Of a DNA stretch of 64,000 nt, positions 32,118-44,126 are shown piece by piece. Position 1 is the stretch's first letter, and each line of letters opens with the position of its first letter. Location: positions 849,028 to 913,027 of the forward strand of contig JAKLJX010000001.1 in NCBI GenBank assembly GCA_023150945.1, given 5' to 3'. Origin of the DNA: a bacterium (GTDB lineage: Bacteria > Zhuqueibacterota > Zhuqueibacteria > Zhuqueibacterales > Zhuqueibacteraceae). The notes beneath the pieces were generated by a model that saw only the letters and a list, made by a program, of their open reading frames with translations, did no database searches and had not been told where the DNA came from. The position numbers and the translations under genes were made by a program.

Positions 32118-33560
32118 TCAAAGACGATCGTGCAAGAGCTGCGGCCGTTCCGCCTGCAGTTTCAAAATCAATTCACCTAACAGGGTGTTGGCCCAGGCAA
32201 ACCACGGCCGCGTGAACGTGGCAGGATCATCGCGCTGAAAGCTCTCGTGCATGAAGCCGGTGCCGGCATGCGTGGCCTTGAGCATGCGCAGGCACAGCCG
32301 AATCTCGGCGTCGCTGGCGCTGGTCAATGCGCGCACAATCACGCTCAAGTGCCAGATCATGCCCAAACCCACGTGCGGGCTGCCGATGCCCTCGGCCGCG
32401 GCGCCGCGATGAAAGTAGGGATTGTCTTCACTCAATGCGAAGCGCCGCGTGTTTTGATAGACGGCATCGGTGAGCGCGCAGCAGCCGAGATAGGGCAGCG
32501 CCAGCAAGCTCGGGAGATTGGCGTCATCCATGCAGACAGAATTGCCGAAGCCGTCGATTTCATAGGCGAAAATCCTGCCGAACTTCGGATGCGCGACCAC
32601 GGCCTCGCGCTGAACTGCCTGCTGCACCTGCGCCGCCAGCGCGCGGCATTCGCCGGCAAAAGCGGCATCGTGATGAACCGCGTCAATCAACTCAGCGAGT
32701 TGCTGCAGTGCCGTCACCGCGAACATATTGCCCGGCACGAACAGCGGATACAGGCAGGCATCATCCGAAGGCCGGAATATGGAATGAATCATGCCGTTGG
32801 GCCGCGTGGCGTTGCCGTAGCCGCCCAGCGGCACGGTGTCCGACGCAACCGGCGTGCGCCGCTGGAATTTGTAAGGTCCGGGACCGTGCCAGCGTTGCTG
32901 TTCTTTGAACGTGCGCACCACCAGAGCCATGGCGTGACGCCAGGCTTCATCAAACGGCGCGGTCTCACCGGTGGCTCGCCAGAAACCATGGGCCAGGCGC
33001 AGGGGATAGCAAAGCGAATCGATTTCCCATTTGCGTTCGTGCAACTCCGGCTTCATGTCGGTGAGATCATTTTGCCAGGGACTGGCAGCCGGACCATCAT
33101 TGAAAGCGTTGGCGTAGGGATCGATCAAAATGCACTGCGTTTGGCGATTGATCACGCCGGCGAGCAAAGCGCGCAGCGCATCGTCCCTGGCAGCGAGCGG
33201 GAGGTAGGGCCACACTTGCGCGCTCGAGTCGCGCAGCCACATTGCCGGAATGTCGCCGGTGAGGACGAAGGTATCCGGCTTACCGTTCTGCTGGCGGAAA
33301 GCAACCGTGGTATCGAGCGTGTTGGGAAAGCAGTTTTCGAACATCCAGGCCAGTTCGGCGTCGGCGATGGCGGCGGCAACCGCAGCGATCGTTTGCTCGA
33401 CCGCCGGGCTGACGAATTTCCGTTGCGCCAATGGCGGCCGCCGGCTGACGAAAGCCGAAGACTGGGCAGCGTCCGGGAAAAGCGGGAAGGGAGCGGCCGG
33501 CAGCAATGCGGCTGCGCCGGCAAGGGAGGTGGTGGTGAGAAATTCTCTGCGTGTCGGCAT
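32118..33560 (-). CDS. GH125 family exo-alpha-mannosidase, Tat-exported
   Basis: This 480-residue glycoside hydrolase belongs to family 125 (formerly DUF1237), whose studied members remove alpha-1,6-mannose from N-glycans and mannoproteins. The start MPTRREFLTTTSLAGAAALL carries a twin-arginine signal, so it is exported folded. Family blocks are TGDIPAMWLRDSSAQVWPYL near 105, KWEIDSLCYPLRLAH near 175, the GGYGNATRPNGMIHSIFRPSDD block near 250, and FMHESFQRDDP near 435. Asp in the second and Glu in the last are candidates for acid and base. No ribosome-binding site is clear before ATG 33560. The mannose ligand suggests use of host or fungal glycans. Confidence 0.92.
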   Translation of the reverse strand: MPTRREFLTTTSLAGAAALLPAAPFPLFPDAAQSSAFVSRRPPLAQRKFVSPAVEQTIAAVAAAIADAELAWMFENCFPNTLDTTVAFRQQNGKPDTFVLTGDIPAMWLRDSSAQVWPYLPLAARDDALRALLAGVINRQTQCILIDPYANAFNDGPAASPWQNDLTDMKPELHERKWEIDSLCYPLRLAHGFWRATGETAPFDEAWRHAMALVVRTFKEQQRWHGPGPYKFQRRTPVASDTVPLGGYGNATRPNGMIHSIFRPSDDACLYPLFVPGNMFAVTALQQLAELIDAVHHDAAFAGECRALAAQVQQAVQREAVVAHPKFGRIFAYEIDGFGNSVCMDDANLPSLLALPYLGCCALTDAVYQNTRRFALSEDNPYFHRGAAAEGIGSPHVGLGMIWHLSVIVRALTSASDAEIRLCLRMLKATHAGTGFMHESFQRDDPATFTRPWFAWANTLLGELILKLQAERPQLLHDRL

Positions 33561-33658
33561 GGGCGTTTGACATTGCGTGCATGAAAATGGTGCGGCAATG
33601 GTAGCCAAATAGCCAGTCTTTGTCAAATGGATTTTGGTGGCGGGCAGGCGGGAAAACA

Positions 33659-33688
33659 CACAGGCCGTGAAAAAGCTCACGGCCTGTG
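33659..33688 (-). terminator. Intrinsic terminator of lon
   Basis: A perfect 12-bp stem (33659-33670 with 33677-33688) with a 6-nt loop is followed on the minus strand by TGTTTTCCC. It begins 38 bp after the lon stop codon. Confidence 0.88.
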
Positions 33689-33725
33689 GCAGAATTGCGG
33701 CGAGAGGAAAAGACGGCAGCGTGGT

Positions 33726-36155
<2,430 letters not shown>

Positions 36156-36242
36156 ATGCAATCCCTGTATGGGTTTGTTGATGGACTTTCGAACTCAAGA
36201 GGTTTCACGCCGGAAACCGTTTTCCCTCATTAAAAATCTGGC

Positions 36243-36260
36243 CGGGAGACACTGCTCCCG
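36243..36260 (-). terminator. Weak intrinsic terminator after the aro operon
   Basis: CGGGAG and CTCCCG pair around a 6-nt loop, and on the minus strand TTTTTAA follows after 6 nt. It lies between the AroQ-GAF stop and the lon start. Confidence 0.45.
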
Positions 36261-36432
36261 ACTTCGCACTGCGCAGATTGTACAAACGTTGTGCCACTTT
36301 CCCCAAACATGGCTCCACGAAGATCATGCCGCCCGAAAGACTTTAGCTCGCCACTTTCTGAAAACTGCCTGAGAGTCCGGCGATCTCCTGGCAGAATGTC
36401 AGATCGCTGTGCTGGCAAAATTGTCAGGAAAG

Positions 36433-37305
36433 TCAAGACGTCAGGTGATCGTTCCAGGCTGCAAGCTGCGCGGCCATCGCCTCCAACATGCGCGTGTCGT
36501 TGCGCCAAAAGGCATCGGGAGTGTGGCTGTCGATATCAATCTCGCCGTAAATGCGCCGGCCTTTGATGGGCACAACGATTTCAGATTTGGTTTCGAGGCT
36601 GCACGCCAGGTAGCGCGGGTCGGCGTTCACCTCCGGCACCACGATGGTTTGTTCTTCGGCAACTGCGGCGCCACAAATGCCGCTGCCGATCGGAATGCGC
36701 ACATGCGGCGTGGGCGCGCCCAGATAGTTGTGTACCACCAGCTCATTACCCGCCACCAGGTAGATTCCCACCCAATCATATTTGGGAAAATGGAATTTCA
36801 GTTTTTCCACCAAGAAAGTGTAAGTCTCATTCAGGCCGGGTGCTGTGGCGATGAACTCCCGCAGTTCCTGCTGCAGCACTTCTCCCAACACCACCTCGAG
36901 GCCGCGGCGGTAACTTGTCACTCCCAAACCGGAGATTTGATCGCGGCAAACTTCGCGCAGCACCGACACGCGCCGGAAGGCTTCGCGCTGATGAATGTCG
37001 GAAAGATGCACTTCCACCGCGGGCAGATTGACCGCGGCGAGGGCATCGCGCAAGGCATAGCTGTAATGGCCGAGCGCGCCCGGATTGATCACCACGCCGG
37101 CAGCCGCATGGCGCTCGCGCTGCAGGAAATCGATCAGCGCGCCCTCGTGATTCGATTGGAAACAATCCACCAGCGCATGCGAGGCCGCGGCGAAGCGCGC
37201 CAGTTCGGCGTTCAGTTCCGCCAGCGTCAAGCGGCCGTAGATTTCCGGCTCACGCTCGCCGAGCAGGTTCAAGTTGGGACCGTGAAGAACGAGTATTTTC
37301 TGCAT
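36433..37305 (-). CDS. aroQ: Type II 3-dehydroquinate dehydratase fused to a fRMsr-type GAF domain
   Basis: This 290-residue protein joins two enzymes that are normally separate. Residues 1-145 are complete AroQ, which dehydrates 3-dehydroquinate in the shikimate pathway. They contain HGPNLNLLGEREPEIYG (Tyr23), QSNHEG, VVINPGALGHYSYALRDAL and EVHLSDIHQRE (His100). Residues about 160-285 form a GAF domain of the free methionine-(R)-sulfoxide reductase type, with YDWVGIYL, IPIGSGICG (Cys211), PRYLAC (Cys235) and EIVVPI...GEIDIDS. Both Cys sites match the family's catalytic and resolving positions. ATG 37305 fits the AroQ start. There is no stop or restart between the domains. It follows aroC and aroK in one operon. 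Confidence 0.9.
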   Translation of the reverse strand: MQKILVLHGPNLNLLGEREPEIYGRLTLAELNAELARFAAASHALVDCFQSNHEGALIDFLQRERHAAAGVVINPGALGHYSYALRDALAAVNLPAVEVHLSDIHQREAFRRVSVLREVCRDQISGLGVTSYRRGLEVVLGEVLQQELREFIATAPGLNETYTFLVEKLKFHFPKYDWVGIYLVAGNELVVHNYLGAPTPHVRIPIGSGICGAAVAEEQTIVVPEVNADPRYLACSLETKSEIVVPIKGRRIYGEIDIDSHTPDAFWRNDTRMLEAMAAQLAAWNDHLTS

Positions 37306-37361
37306 GCGTTGGGATGAAGGTGACGTGAGAGCGTTTAGCGATCCTGGCGTGGCCGGGCGGC

Positions 37362-37907
37362 TCACAAGCTTTCGCGGATGAGCTGTGAGATGATCGCCGC
37401 GGTTTCCTGCGGCGTGTGCTGCGCAAAGCTGTCAACCGTGAGAGCGGCGCGCCGGTAATACGGCTCGCGCGCGTTCAACAGTGCGCGAATGAACAAAGGC
37501 CGCTCGGCGGGCGCGATGCGGCTGAGCATGGGGCGGCCGGCTTCATCCTTCAGCCGCCGGTACAGCTCGTCGGGCAGGCAGCGCAGATAGATCACCAAGC
37601 CCTGCGCCAGAATCGGCCAGGCGCTTTCCTGCGTGGGCGTGCCGCCGCCCAGCGCAATCACCGCCCGTTCGCGGCCGAGCAACTGCTGCAAGAGATTCAC
37701 CTCCACGCCGCGGAAGTAGGGCTCGCCGTGCTGGTCGAAAATCTGCTCGATCGGCATGCGTTCCTGCCGCACGATCTCCTCATCCAAATCCACGAACTGC
37801 CAGCCCAGCTCGCGCGCCAGCAGCCTGCCGATCGTGCTTTTGCCGCACCCCATGAAGCCAATCAAGAAAACATGTTTTACCGGTTTGAGCGTGACCAAGC
37901 TGTCCAT
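37362..37907 (-). CDS. aroK: Shikimate kinase
   Basis: This 181-residue enzyme phosphorylates shikimate at the 3-hydroxyl using ATP. The Walker A loop is LIGFMGCGKSTIGRLLA near residue 16, the shikimate-binding DLDEEI follows near 40, GEPYFRGVE near 62 contains the conserved Phe-Arg, ALGGGTP is the substrate loop near 85, and the lid Arg is in RPMLSRI near 120. The ATG at 37907 overlaps the aroC stop by 31 bp. The longer frame upstream lies fully inside aroC and is its shadow. The length matches the family. Confidence 0.94.
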   Translation of the reverse strand: MDSLVTLKPVKHVFLIGFMGCGKSTIGRLLARELGWQFVDLDEEIVRQERMPIEQIFDQHGEPYFRGVEVNLLQQLLGRERAVIALGGGTPTQESAWPILAQGLVIYLRCLPDELYRRLKDEAGRPMLSRIAPAERPLFIRALLNAREPYYRRAALTVDSFAQHTPQETAAIISQLIRESL

Positions 37908-39061
37908 CGTCCGAGAATTTCCTGCATCGTATCGCCGCCGAATTTTTCCAACAGGGCGTCGCTGAGCACGAGCGCCATCACCGCTTCGCCGATCACTGCC
38001 GCTGCCGGCACGGCGCACACATCCGAGCGCTCGAGATGCGCGGCGGCCGGCGCCTTGGTGCGCAGGTTGACCGAATCCAGCGGCCGCATCAAAGTGGAAA
38101 TCGGCTTCTTGGCGGCGCGCACCACCAGCGGTTCGCCGTTGGTGATGCCGCCCTCCAAGCCGCCGGCCTGGTTGGAAGCGCGATGAAAACCGCGTTCAGC
38201 GGTGTGATAGATCTGATCCTGAAATGCACTGCCCCAGCTCCCCGCGCCGGCAAAGGCGTTGCCGATTTCCACGCCCTTGACCGCCGGAATGCTCAAGAAG
38301 GCGGCTGCCAGCCGGGCATCGAGGCGGCGGTCCCACTGCACGTGGCTGCCCAGTCCCACCGGCACATTGAGCGCCGCCACTTCGAAAACGCCGCCGACCG
38401 TGTCGCGCTCCGCCCGCGCCTGATCGATGAGCGCGACCATTTCCCGGCCGGCCTCGTCATCCAAACAGCGCACCAGCGAGGCCTCGGTGCGGTCAGCGAT
38501 TTCCGCCACAGGAATGTCGAAAGCCGCTTGTCCGATATCCAAAAAGGTGTAGCGGCTGCGCGCCTGTTGAATTTGCACCACGTGGCTGAGAATGTGAATA
38601 CTGAAAGCCGCGAGGAATTTTCGCGCCACCGCCGCCAGCGCCACGCGCATCGCGGTTTCGCGTGCGCTCGCGCGTTCCAGCACATTGCGTAAATCATCGG
38701 TTTGATACTTGATGCCGCCGGCCAAATCCGCATGCCCGGGCCGCGGAATCTCCACCGGCGCGACCTCCCCGGTTGCCGGCGCCACGGCCATGCGGGTTTG
38801 CCAATTCGACCAGTCGCGATTTTCGATTTGCAACGCAATCGGCGAGCCGAGCGTCTTGCCGAAACGCACGCCGCTGAGAATGCGGGCGTGATCCTGTTCG
38901 ATGCGCATGCGGCCGCCGCGGCCGTGACCGCGCTGGCGGCGCTGGAGCTGTTGGGCGATTTCCGCCTCGCTGATCTCCAGGCCGGCGGGCATGCCTTCCA
39001 ATATACCCACCAGGGCCTGGCCATGCGACTCCCCGGCGGTGAAATATCGAATCTGGCTCAT
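37877..39061 (-). CDS. aroC: Chorismate synthase
   Basis: This 394-residue enzyme converts EPSP to chorismate using reduced flavin. Family signatures are present: the N-terminal GESHGQALVGILEGMPAG, RGGRMRIEQDHARILSGVRFGKTLGSPIAL, RPGHADLAGGIKY near residue 110, RASARETAMRVA near 130, and the C-terminal NQAGGLEGGITNGEPLVVR with LRTKAPAAAHLERSD. The length fits bacterial AroC. It is first in aroC-aroK-aroQ/GAF and is divergent from the MFS transporter. Its 3' end overlaps aroK, giving tight coupling. Confidence 0.96.
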   Translation of the reverse strand: MSQIRYFTAGESHGQALVGILEGMPAGLEISEAEIAQQLQRRQRGHGRGGRMRIEQDHARILSGVRFGKTLGSPIALQIENRDWSNWQTRMAVAPATGEVAPVEIPRPGHADLAGGIKYQTDDLRNVLERASARETAMRVALAAVARKFLAAFSIHILSHVVQIQQARSRYTFLDIGQAAFDIPVAEIADRTEASLVRCLDDEAGREMVALIDQARAERDTVGGVFEVAALNVPVGLGSHVQWDRRLDARLAAAFLSIPAVKGVEIGNAFAGAGSWGSAFQDQIYHTAERGFHRASNQAGGLEGGITNGEPLVVRAAKKPISTLMRPLDSVNLRTKAPAAAHLERSDVCAVPAAAVIGEAVMALVLSDALLEKFGGDTMQEILGRWTAWSRSNR

Positions 39062-39230
39062 GCGAAATGAAAGTCATGAAACACGGGCGTCATCTCTGGG
39101 TCAAGCGGCAGTCATAATAGCGATTTGCAGTTTGTAAATCAAGACTGGCCTTGCTTTCCAGCCCGAGCCAGCATTACATTGCGGCAAAAATTTTTCATCG
39201 CCACCGGCAGGCTGCGCCAAAGCGCTTGAA

Positions 39231-39281
39231 CCCCTTTTCGTGCTTCGCGCCGGTCTCGCCTGGTTCGTGTTTCTCGCGGTC
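39231..39281. repeat. TTCGTGnTTCTCGCGG-type short repeat
   Basis: CCCCTTTTCGTGCTTCGCG and TGGTTCGTGTTTCTCGCGGT are two imperfect copies of one unit in the divergent aroC-MFS gap. They end 18 bp before the MFS start and may sit in its leader. Confidence 0.35.
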
Positions 39282-39299
39282 TAATTGCCGAATCACCTC

Positions 39300-40544
39300 A
39301 TGCCAAACCTCCAGCCTTCTCCCGACTCCCCTCTTCGCCCTGCGGAAGTGATCGCGCTCATCAGTTCCATGCTGCTCGTGGGCACCAGCTTTGGCGCGGT
39401 CGCGCCGCTGGTTTCGGCGTTGCTGGAGCAGCGCGGTTTCAGCGAGTATTTCACCGGCGGTGTTTCCGCCATGCTGGCGGTTGCCGTCGCTCTGCTGAGC
39501 ACGCGCGTCGGCAGGCTGGTCGAGCGCCACGGCACGCAACGCATCAACTTCCTGGGCTTGATTGGCCAGGCTCTCGGCTTCGCCGGATTGGGAATGGCGC
39601 TGGCCTTCTACGAACCGGCGCTGTTTATCGTCCGCTTTGCGCTGGGTGCTGCCGCCACCATGACTTTCGTCGCCGCCGAGGTCTCGCTGCTGCGCGGCGT
39701 TGCCGCTCACGTGCGTGGCCGGGTGATGGCGGCCTACGGCGCCTCACTGGCCTCCGGATTCACCGCCGGCGTTTTTGTGAGCGACTGGGCGTATGATTGG
39801 GTCGGCCTGTGGTGTTTTGGACTGGTTGCGGTGGCCGCGCTGTTCATCGCGCCGCTGGCCTGGTGGGGCTTGCGCGGTGAGATTGGCCAGCCCGCGCCCA
39901 AGCTGGAATCCCACTTCGAGCAGCAGAGCGCCGGCGGCATCGATTGGCAAAGCCTGTGGCTGGGTTTGTTTGGCGCGATTGTTTTCGGCGCGCTCGACAT
40001 GGCCATTGCCGGCACCTATCCCGTCGAGGGCCAGCGCCTGGGCTTGAGCCGCAGTGAAACCATGCAAATCGTGGGCTTCACCGCGTTCGGCATGGTATTC
40101 ACCCAGCCGATTTGCGGCTGGCTGGCGGACAAATTCGGCGTGCGACGCACCATGGCGGGCATCGGTGTATTCGGCATGGCCTGCTGCCTCGCAGCCGGGA
40201 TCATGAGTCAGAAAGTCCTTGCCGGAGAAAAAATCTGGGCGACGCTGGCGTTCGTCGGCATTGGTGTGGGCGTCGGCGGCGTCTATCCCGTCAGCCTGAA
40301 GATTCTGGGCGACCGCACGCCGCCGGGCAAGTTGCCGGTGACTAACGCGCGTTTCTCGATGCTCTACGGTTATGCCTCGCTGTTCGGTCCCATTCTCGCG
40401 GCTTTCGCCATCGATGTCATGGAAACGCTCGGCTACCTCGGCTGGGCCGTGCCCGGCCTCTCCGGCGTGACCATGGCAATGGTTTTGATTCTGGTGATTT
40501 GGGATCGCCGCCACGAAAAGGCCGCGAGCTTCTCAAACCGTTGA
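39300..40544 (+). CDS. Major facilitator superfamily transporter
   Basis: This 414-residue inner-membrane protein has about 12 hydrophobic helices in two groups of six. The loop 2-3 motif is STRVGRLVERHGTQR near residue 70, and the related second-half loop is GWLADKFGVRRTMAG near 275. Helix 4 reads RFALGAAATMTFVAAEVSLLRG, and the YGASLASGFTAG helix carries typical Gly packing. The substrate is unknown. It resembles YcaD/YfcJ-like drug or sugar efflux carriers. ATG 39300 is preferred to an in-frame TTG 15 nt upstream. It stands alone, divergent from aroC. Confidence 0.9.
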   Translation: MPNLQPSPDSPLRPAEVIALISSMLLVGTSFGAVAPLVSALLEQRGFSEYFTGGVSAMLAVAVALLSTRVGRLVERHGTQRINFLGLIGQALGFAGLGMALAFYEPALFIVRFALGAAATMTFVAAEVSLLRGVAAHVRGRVMAAYGASLASGFTAGVFVSDWAYDWVGLWCFGLVAVAALFIAPLAWWGLRGEIGQPAPKLESHFEQQSAGGIDWQSLWLGLFGAIVFGALDMAIAGTYPVEGQRLGLSRSETMQIVGFTAFGMVFTQPICGWLADKFGVRRTMAGIGVFGMACCLAAGIMSQKVLAGEKIWATLAFVGIGVGVGGVYPVSLKILGDRTPPGKLPVTNARFSMLYGYASLFGPILAAFAIDVMETLGYLGWAVPGLSGVTMAMVLILVIWDRRHEKAASFSNR

Positions 40545-40899
40545 ATGCAGCCAGCCTGTGCCGGTATCTCCTTCTCGCGCCTGAGGTTTTGATCCGGCGC
40601 TTTCCTCCTCTTCCTGTCTATTGCACGTGACACTCGCCTTGCCCCGCTCTGGGCCAGTCCTCTCTCGCCACTATGCCGGCCTTGCCGGTATAGTCACTGC
40701 TGCAAGCACAGCCTTGCAACGGGGTTCTCCAAACTCACATAGAAATTTCAAAGATCGAGATTTCTTGCGCGGTGCCGGATTCGCCTTGGCAGCATTCGCC
40801 GTCGCGCCGGATTGCCTTCGCAAGCCTGCCCGCTGAGCTGTCAGGCTTATTGCTTCGCCGGCGAGTTTTTTGTGTCTCCTCGGGCTTCATGGGTGGAAA
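40545..40899. other. Intergenic region upstream of the sensor kinase
   Basis: This 355-bp gap should hold the sensor kinase promoter. I see no terminator for the MFS gene, no repeat family member and no credible gene. The small open frame at 40621-40836 lacks a ribosome-binding site and overlaps unrelated sequence. Confidence 0.4.
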
Positions 40900-43800
40900 A
40901 TGGTCATACGTTCTGCACGGGTTCGCAAATGCCAATCACCGCCAAGCCGGGCAGCTTGCTGGTTGATCTTCACGGCGCTGCTCGGCAATGTCGCGACAAA
41001 TCGCGCCCAGCCGCGCGACTTCAGATTCGAGCAGGTCTCCGTCGAGCAGGGTTTGTCGCAATGTACGGTGGGTGCCATTTTTCAAGATCGCCAGGGCTTC
41101 CTCTGGTTCGGTACCGCGGACGGTTTGAACCGCTACGATGGCTACAGCTTCAAGCATTACAAGCACGATCCCGGCAACAGCAACAGCCTCTCGCACAACA
41201 ACGTTTCGGCAATTGTGGAAGACCGTGACGGCATGCTGTGGTTCGGCACGGTTGAAGCAGGACTCAACAAATTCGATCGCCAGCGCGGCACGTTCACGCG
41301 TTACCGGCATAATCCTGCCGATTCCTCCAGCCTTTCGAGTGATCATATCTCTAGTCTTAATCTTGACGCCAACGGCGTGCTTTGGATCGGCACCTTTGAT
41401 GGTTTGAATTCCTTCAATCCCGAAACGCAGACGTTCGCTCGCTACCGGCACGATCCGCAGAATCCGCAGAGTCTGAGCCATCCCTATGTCCGGCGCATTT
41501 ATGAAGATCGCGCGGGCACGCTCTGGATTATTGCCGGGTGGATATTGCACAAGTTCGATCGCGCCACCGGTTTTTTTAAGCGTTATGATTTTGGTCTGCG
41601 CAAGACGAACGATGGCGTGGTGGCGCTTCACGAAGACAGTCGTGGCACTTTTTGGTTGGGCACGGCGCGCAGTGGGTTGATGATTTTCGACCGCCATAAA
41701 GAGCAGGTCACGCACCATTTTCAACATGACCCTCGCGATTCCACGTCGCTGCTGGATAATGAAGTCGTGGGGATTTGCGAAGATGTTACCGGCGCATTGT
41801 GGCTGGCCGACCGCGGCGGGGTCAGCCGCCATGATCCCACCAACGGCAAATTCTTGCGCTTCCGCCACGATCCTAAAAATCCTGCCAGCATCAGTTTTGG
41901 CAATTGCACCAGAATGTATCGCGACCGCTCGGGATTGATGTGGTTTGCTACCGATGGCAGCGGTTTGAGCAAACTCGATCCGCGCCCGCCCAAATTCGCG
42001 CACCTCAAACACGAGGCGGATAATCGCAACAGTCTCAGTCTGGGCCTGCCGAAAGCGATCTGGGAAGATCGCGAAGGCGATTTGTGGATCGGCATGATCA
42101 GTTCCGGCGTCAACCGCGTCAATCGCCGCAGCGGAGAAATCACCCGTTATTCGCATAATCCCGCCGATCCACGGACGCTAAACGCGACCGACGTCGTGGC
42201 AATTTATGAAGATCGTGAAGGAATCCTGTGGTTGGGAAGCCAGGGCTTGAATCGCCTCGATCGTGAACATGAAACCTTTGCAAATCCGCTCAACGACGAA
42301 GGCAAGCGCCTGGCCCTGCCCCGGCATAGTGCTGATGCGATCTGCCAAGATCAAGAGGGCAAGATTTGGGTCGGCGGCAACGCGTTGAGCATGTATGACA
42401 AGCAAACCCGGCAAACCATTACCTACGAGCACCAACCGGATGATCCCACCAGCCTGAGCAGCATACCCGTGACCGTTGTTTATCAAGACCGGCAGGGTGT
42501 TCTGTGGGCCGGCACGCAACGCGGCTTGAACAAATTCAATCGCGCCAGTCAAAACTTCACGCACTACTTCCACGATCCTGCCAACCCGAGCAGCTTGAGC
42601 AACGACTACATCAAAAGCATTTTTGAAGATCGCGACGGCAATCTTTGGATTGGCACAACCGATGGTTTGAACAAGCTCGATCCCGGGAGAAAAACGTTTA
42701 CGCGCTACCACGAAAAAGAAGGGCTGCCCAACACCTTTATTTACGGCATTCTCGGCGATGATCACGGCATTCTCTGGTTGAGTACCAATGGCGGCATTTC
42801 GAAACTTGATCCCGTCTCCGGAAAATTCCGCAACTATGCCTTGAAGGACGGCCTGCAATCACGCGAGTTCAACACCGGCGCGTATCATCGCAGCAAACGA
42901 ACCGGCGAAATGTTTTTCGGCGGCATCAATGGCGTCAATCTTTTTCATCCGGATTCGGTGAAAGATAGTTCGTTTCTGCCGCCCATCGTGTTGACGGATT
43001 TCAAAAAATTCGATCTGCCAGTAAAGCTCGACATCGACATCGCCAATGCCACCAAACTCAAACTCGATTATGAGGAGAATGTCTTCTCCTTCGAATTTGC
43101 CGCATTGGATTACACCCATCCGGAGAAGAATCAATACGCCTACATGCTGGAGGGTTTTGACCAGGACTGGGTGTATTGCGGCACGCGCCGGTTCGCGCGC
43201 TATACCAATCTCGATCCCGGTGACTACACCTTTCGGGTGAAGGGGACGAATCACGACGGGGTGTGGAACCCGCAGGGCGCGGCGCTCCGCATTGCCATCG
43301 TACCGCCATTTTGGATGACGTGGTGGTTCAAAATCTTGACGGTCGCAGCGACGCTTGCCGCCGTCGCCGCCGCGGCAAAGTATGTTTCCATGCGAAAATT
43401 CAAGCAGCGTTTGGAAGCGATCGAGCGCCAGCAAGCATTGAGCCGCGAGCGCGAACGCATCTCCAAAGACATGCATGATGAGTTGGGCGCGAATTTGACC
43501 AAAATCGCCATTCTCGGTGAGCTGGCGCAACAAAATTTCGCCAATCCTCAAAAATTGCGCAGCGACCTGCAAAAAATCTCCGCCACCGCGCGCGCCACCA
43601 TCGACAGCATGAGTGAGATCATCTGGGCGATCAATCCGAAAAACAACTCGCTCGACAATCTGGCGGCGTATCTGCGCAAATGTGCGGCGGATTGCTTCGA
43701 GCTGACAGCGATAAACTACCGTCTGCATTTTCCAGAGGCCGTGCCCGGCCATTCGATTTCCGCGGAGTTCCGGCGTCACGTTTTTTTGGTGGTGAAAGAG

Positions 43801-44052
43801 GCCATTCACAACATCGTCAAGCATGCCGGGGCAACGGAAGCGGAGATGCAGCTCATCTCCTACGATCATACGCTGGAGATTTCAATTCGGGATAATGGGC
43901 AGGGCTTTGTGCCGGAAACCGTCAACGGCTGCGGCAACGGCTTGTGCAACATGAGCAAGCGCATGGCAGATATCGGCGGCGAATTCGAGATTCAATCGCA
44001 GCCGAACGGAGGAACGCGGGTGAGGATTTGGGCGAAGATCAAATGCGTTTAG
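40900..44052 (+). CDS. Reg_prop/Y_Y_Y sensor histidine kinase (NarX type)
   Basis: This 1,050-residue membrane sensor kinase has a signal segment (about 20-37), then 14 Reg_prop blades (W.GT..GL.R.D pattern from WFGTADGLNRYDG to FFGGINGVNLFHP, about 45-690), which makes two seven-blade propellers in the periplasm. A Y_Y_Y domain follows (FAALDYTHPEKNQYAYMLEGFDQDW, about 715-775), then a transmembrane helix (about 797-815). The cytoplasmic HisKA_3 domain has phospho-acceptor His859 (KDMHDELGANLTKIAIL). The ATPase domain has KEAIHNIVKHA, DNGQGF and GNGLCNMSKRM. ATG 40900 opens the signal peptide. The partner is the NarL-type regulator at 44948. The ligand is unknown, often a polysaccharide in related sensors. 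Confidence 0.93.
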   Translation: MVIRSARVRKCQSPPSRAACWLIFTALLGNVATNRAQPRDFRFEQVSVEQGLSQCTVGAIFQDRQGFLWFGTADGLNRYDGYSFKHYKHDPGNSNSLSHNNVSAIVEDRDGMLWFGTVEAGLNKFDRQRGTFTRYRHNPADSSSLSSDHISSLNLDANGVLWIGTFDGLNSFNPETQTFARYRHDPQNPQSLSHPYVRRIYEDRAGTLWIIAGWILHKFDRATGFFKRYDFGLRKTNDGVVALHEDSRGTFWLGTARSGLMIFDRHKEQVTHHFQHDPRDSTSLLDNEVVGICEDVTGALWLADRGGVSRHDPTNGKFLRFRHDPKNPASISFGNCTRMYRDRSGLMWFATDGSGLSKLDPRPPKFAHLKHEADNRNSLSLGLPKAIWEDREGDLWIGMISSGVNRVNRRSGEITRYSHNPADPRTLNATDVVAIYEDREGILWLGSQGLNRLDREHETFANPLNDEGKRLALPRHSADAICQDQEGKIWVGGNALSMYDKQTRQTITYEHQPDDPTSLSSIPVTVVYQDRQGVLWAGTQRGLNKFNRASQNFTHYFHDPANPSSLSNDYIKSIFEDRDGNLWIGTTDGLNKLDPGRKTFTRYHEKEGLPNTFIYGILGDDHGILWLSTNGGISKLDPVSGKFRNYALKDGLQSREFNTGAYHRSKRTGEMFFGGINGVNLFHPDSVKDSSFLPPIVLTDFKKFDLPVKLDIDIANATKLKLDYEENVFSFEFAALDYTHPEKNQYAYMLEGFDQDWVYCGTRRFARYTNLDPGDYTFRVKGTNHDGVWNPQGAALRIAIVPPFWMTWWFKILTVAATLAAVAAAAKYVSMRKFKQRLEAIERQQALSRERERISKDMHDELGANLTKIAILGELAQQNFANPQKLRSDLQKISATARATIDSMSEIIWAINPKNNSLDNLAAYLRKCAADCFELTAINYRLHFPEAVPGHSISAEFRRHVFLVVKEAIHNIVKHAGATEAEMQLISYDHTLEISIRDNGQGFVPETVNGCGNGLCNMSKRMADIGGEFEIQSQPNGGTRVRIWAKIKCV

Positions 44053-44126
44053 ACAATCCGGATGCCGGTTGCGAGAATTTCCTCGACAAACGGGTTGTCT
44101 CTGTAAAAATCTTTCGTGCGAAGCGG

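Noticed and set aside
40621..40836. 71-codon frame upstream of the sensor kinase
   Set aside because: Low-complexity Arg/Ala content, no ribosome-binding site, overlaps a probable promoter region.
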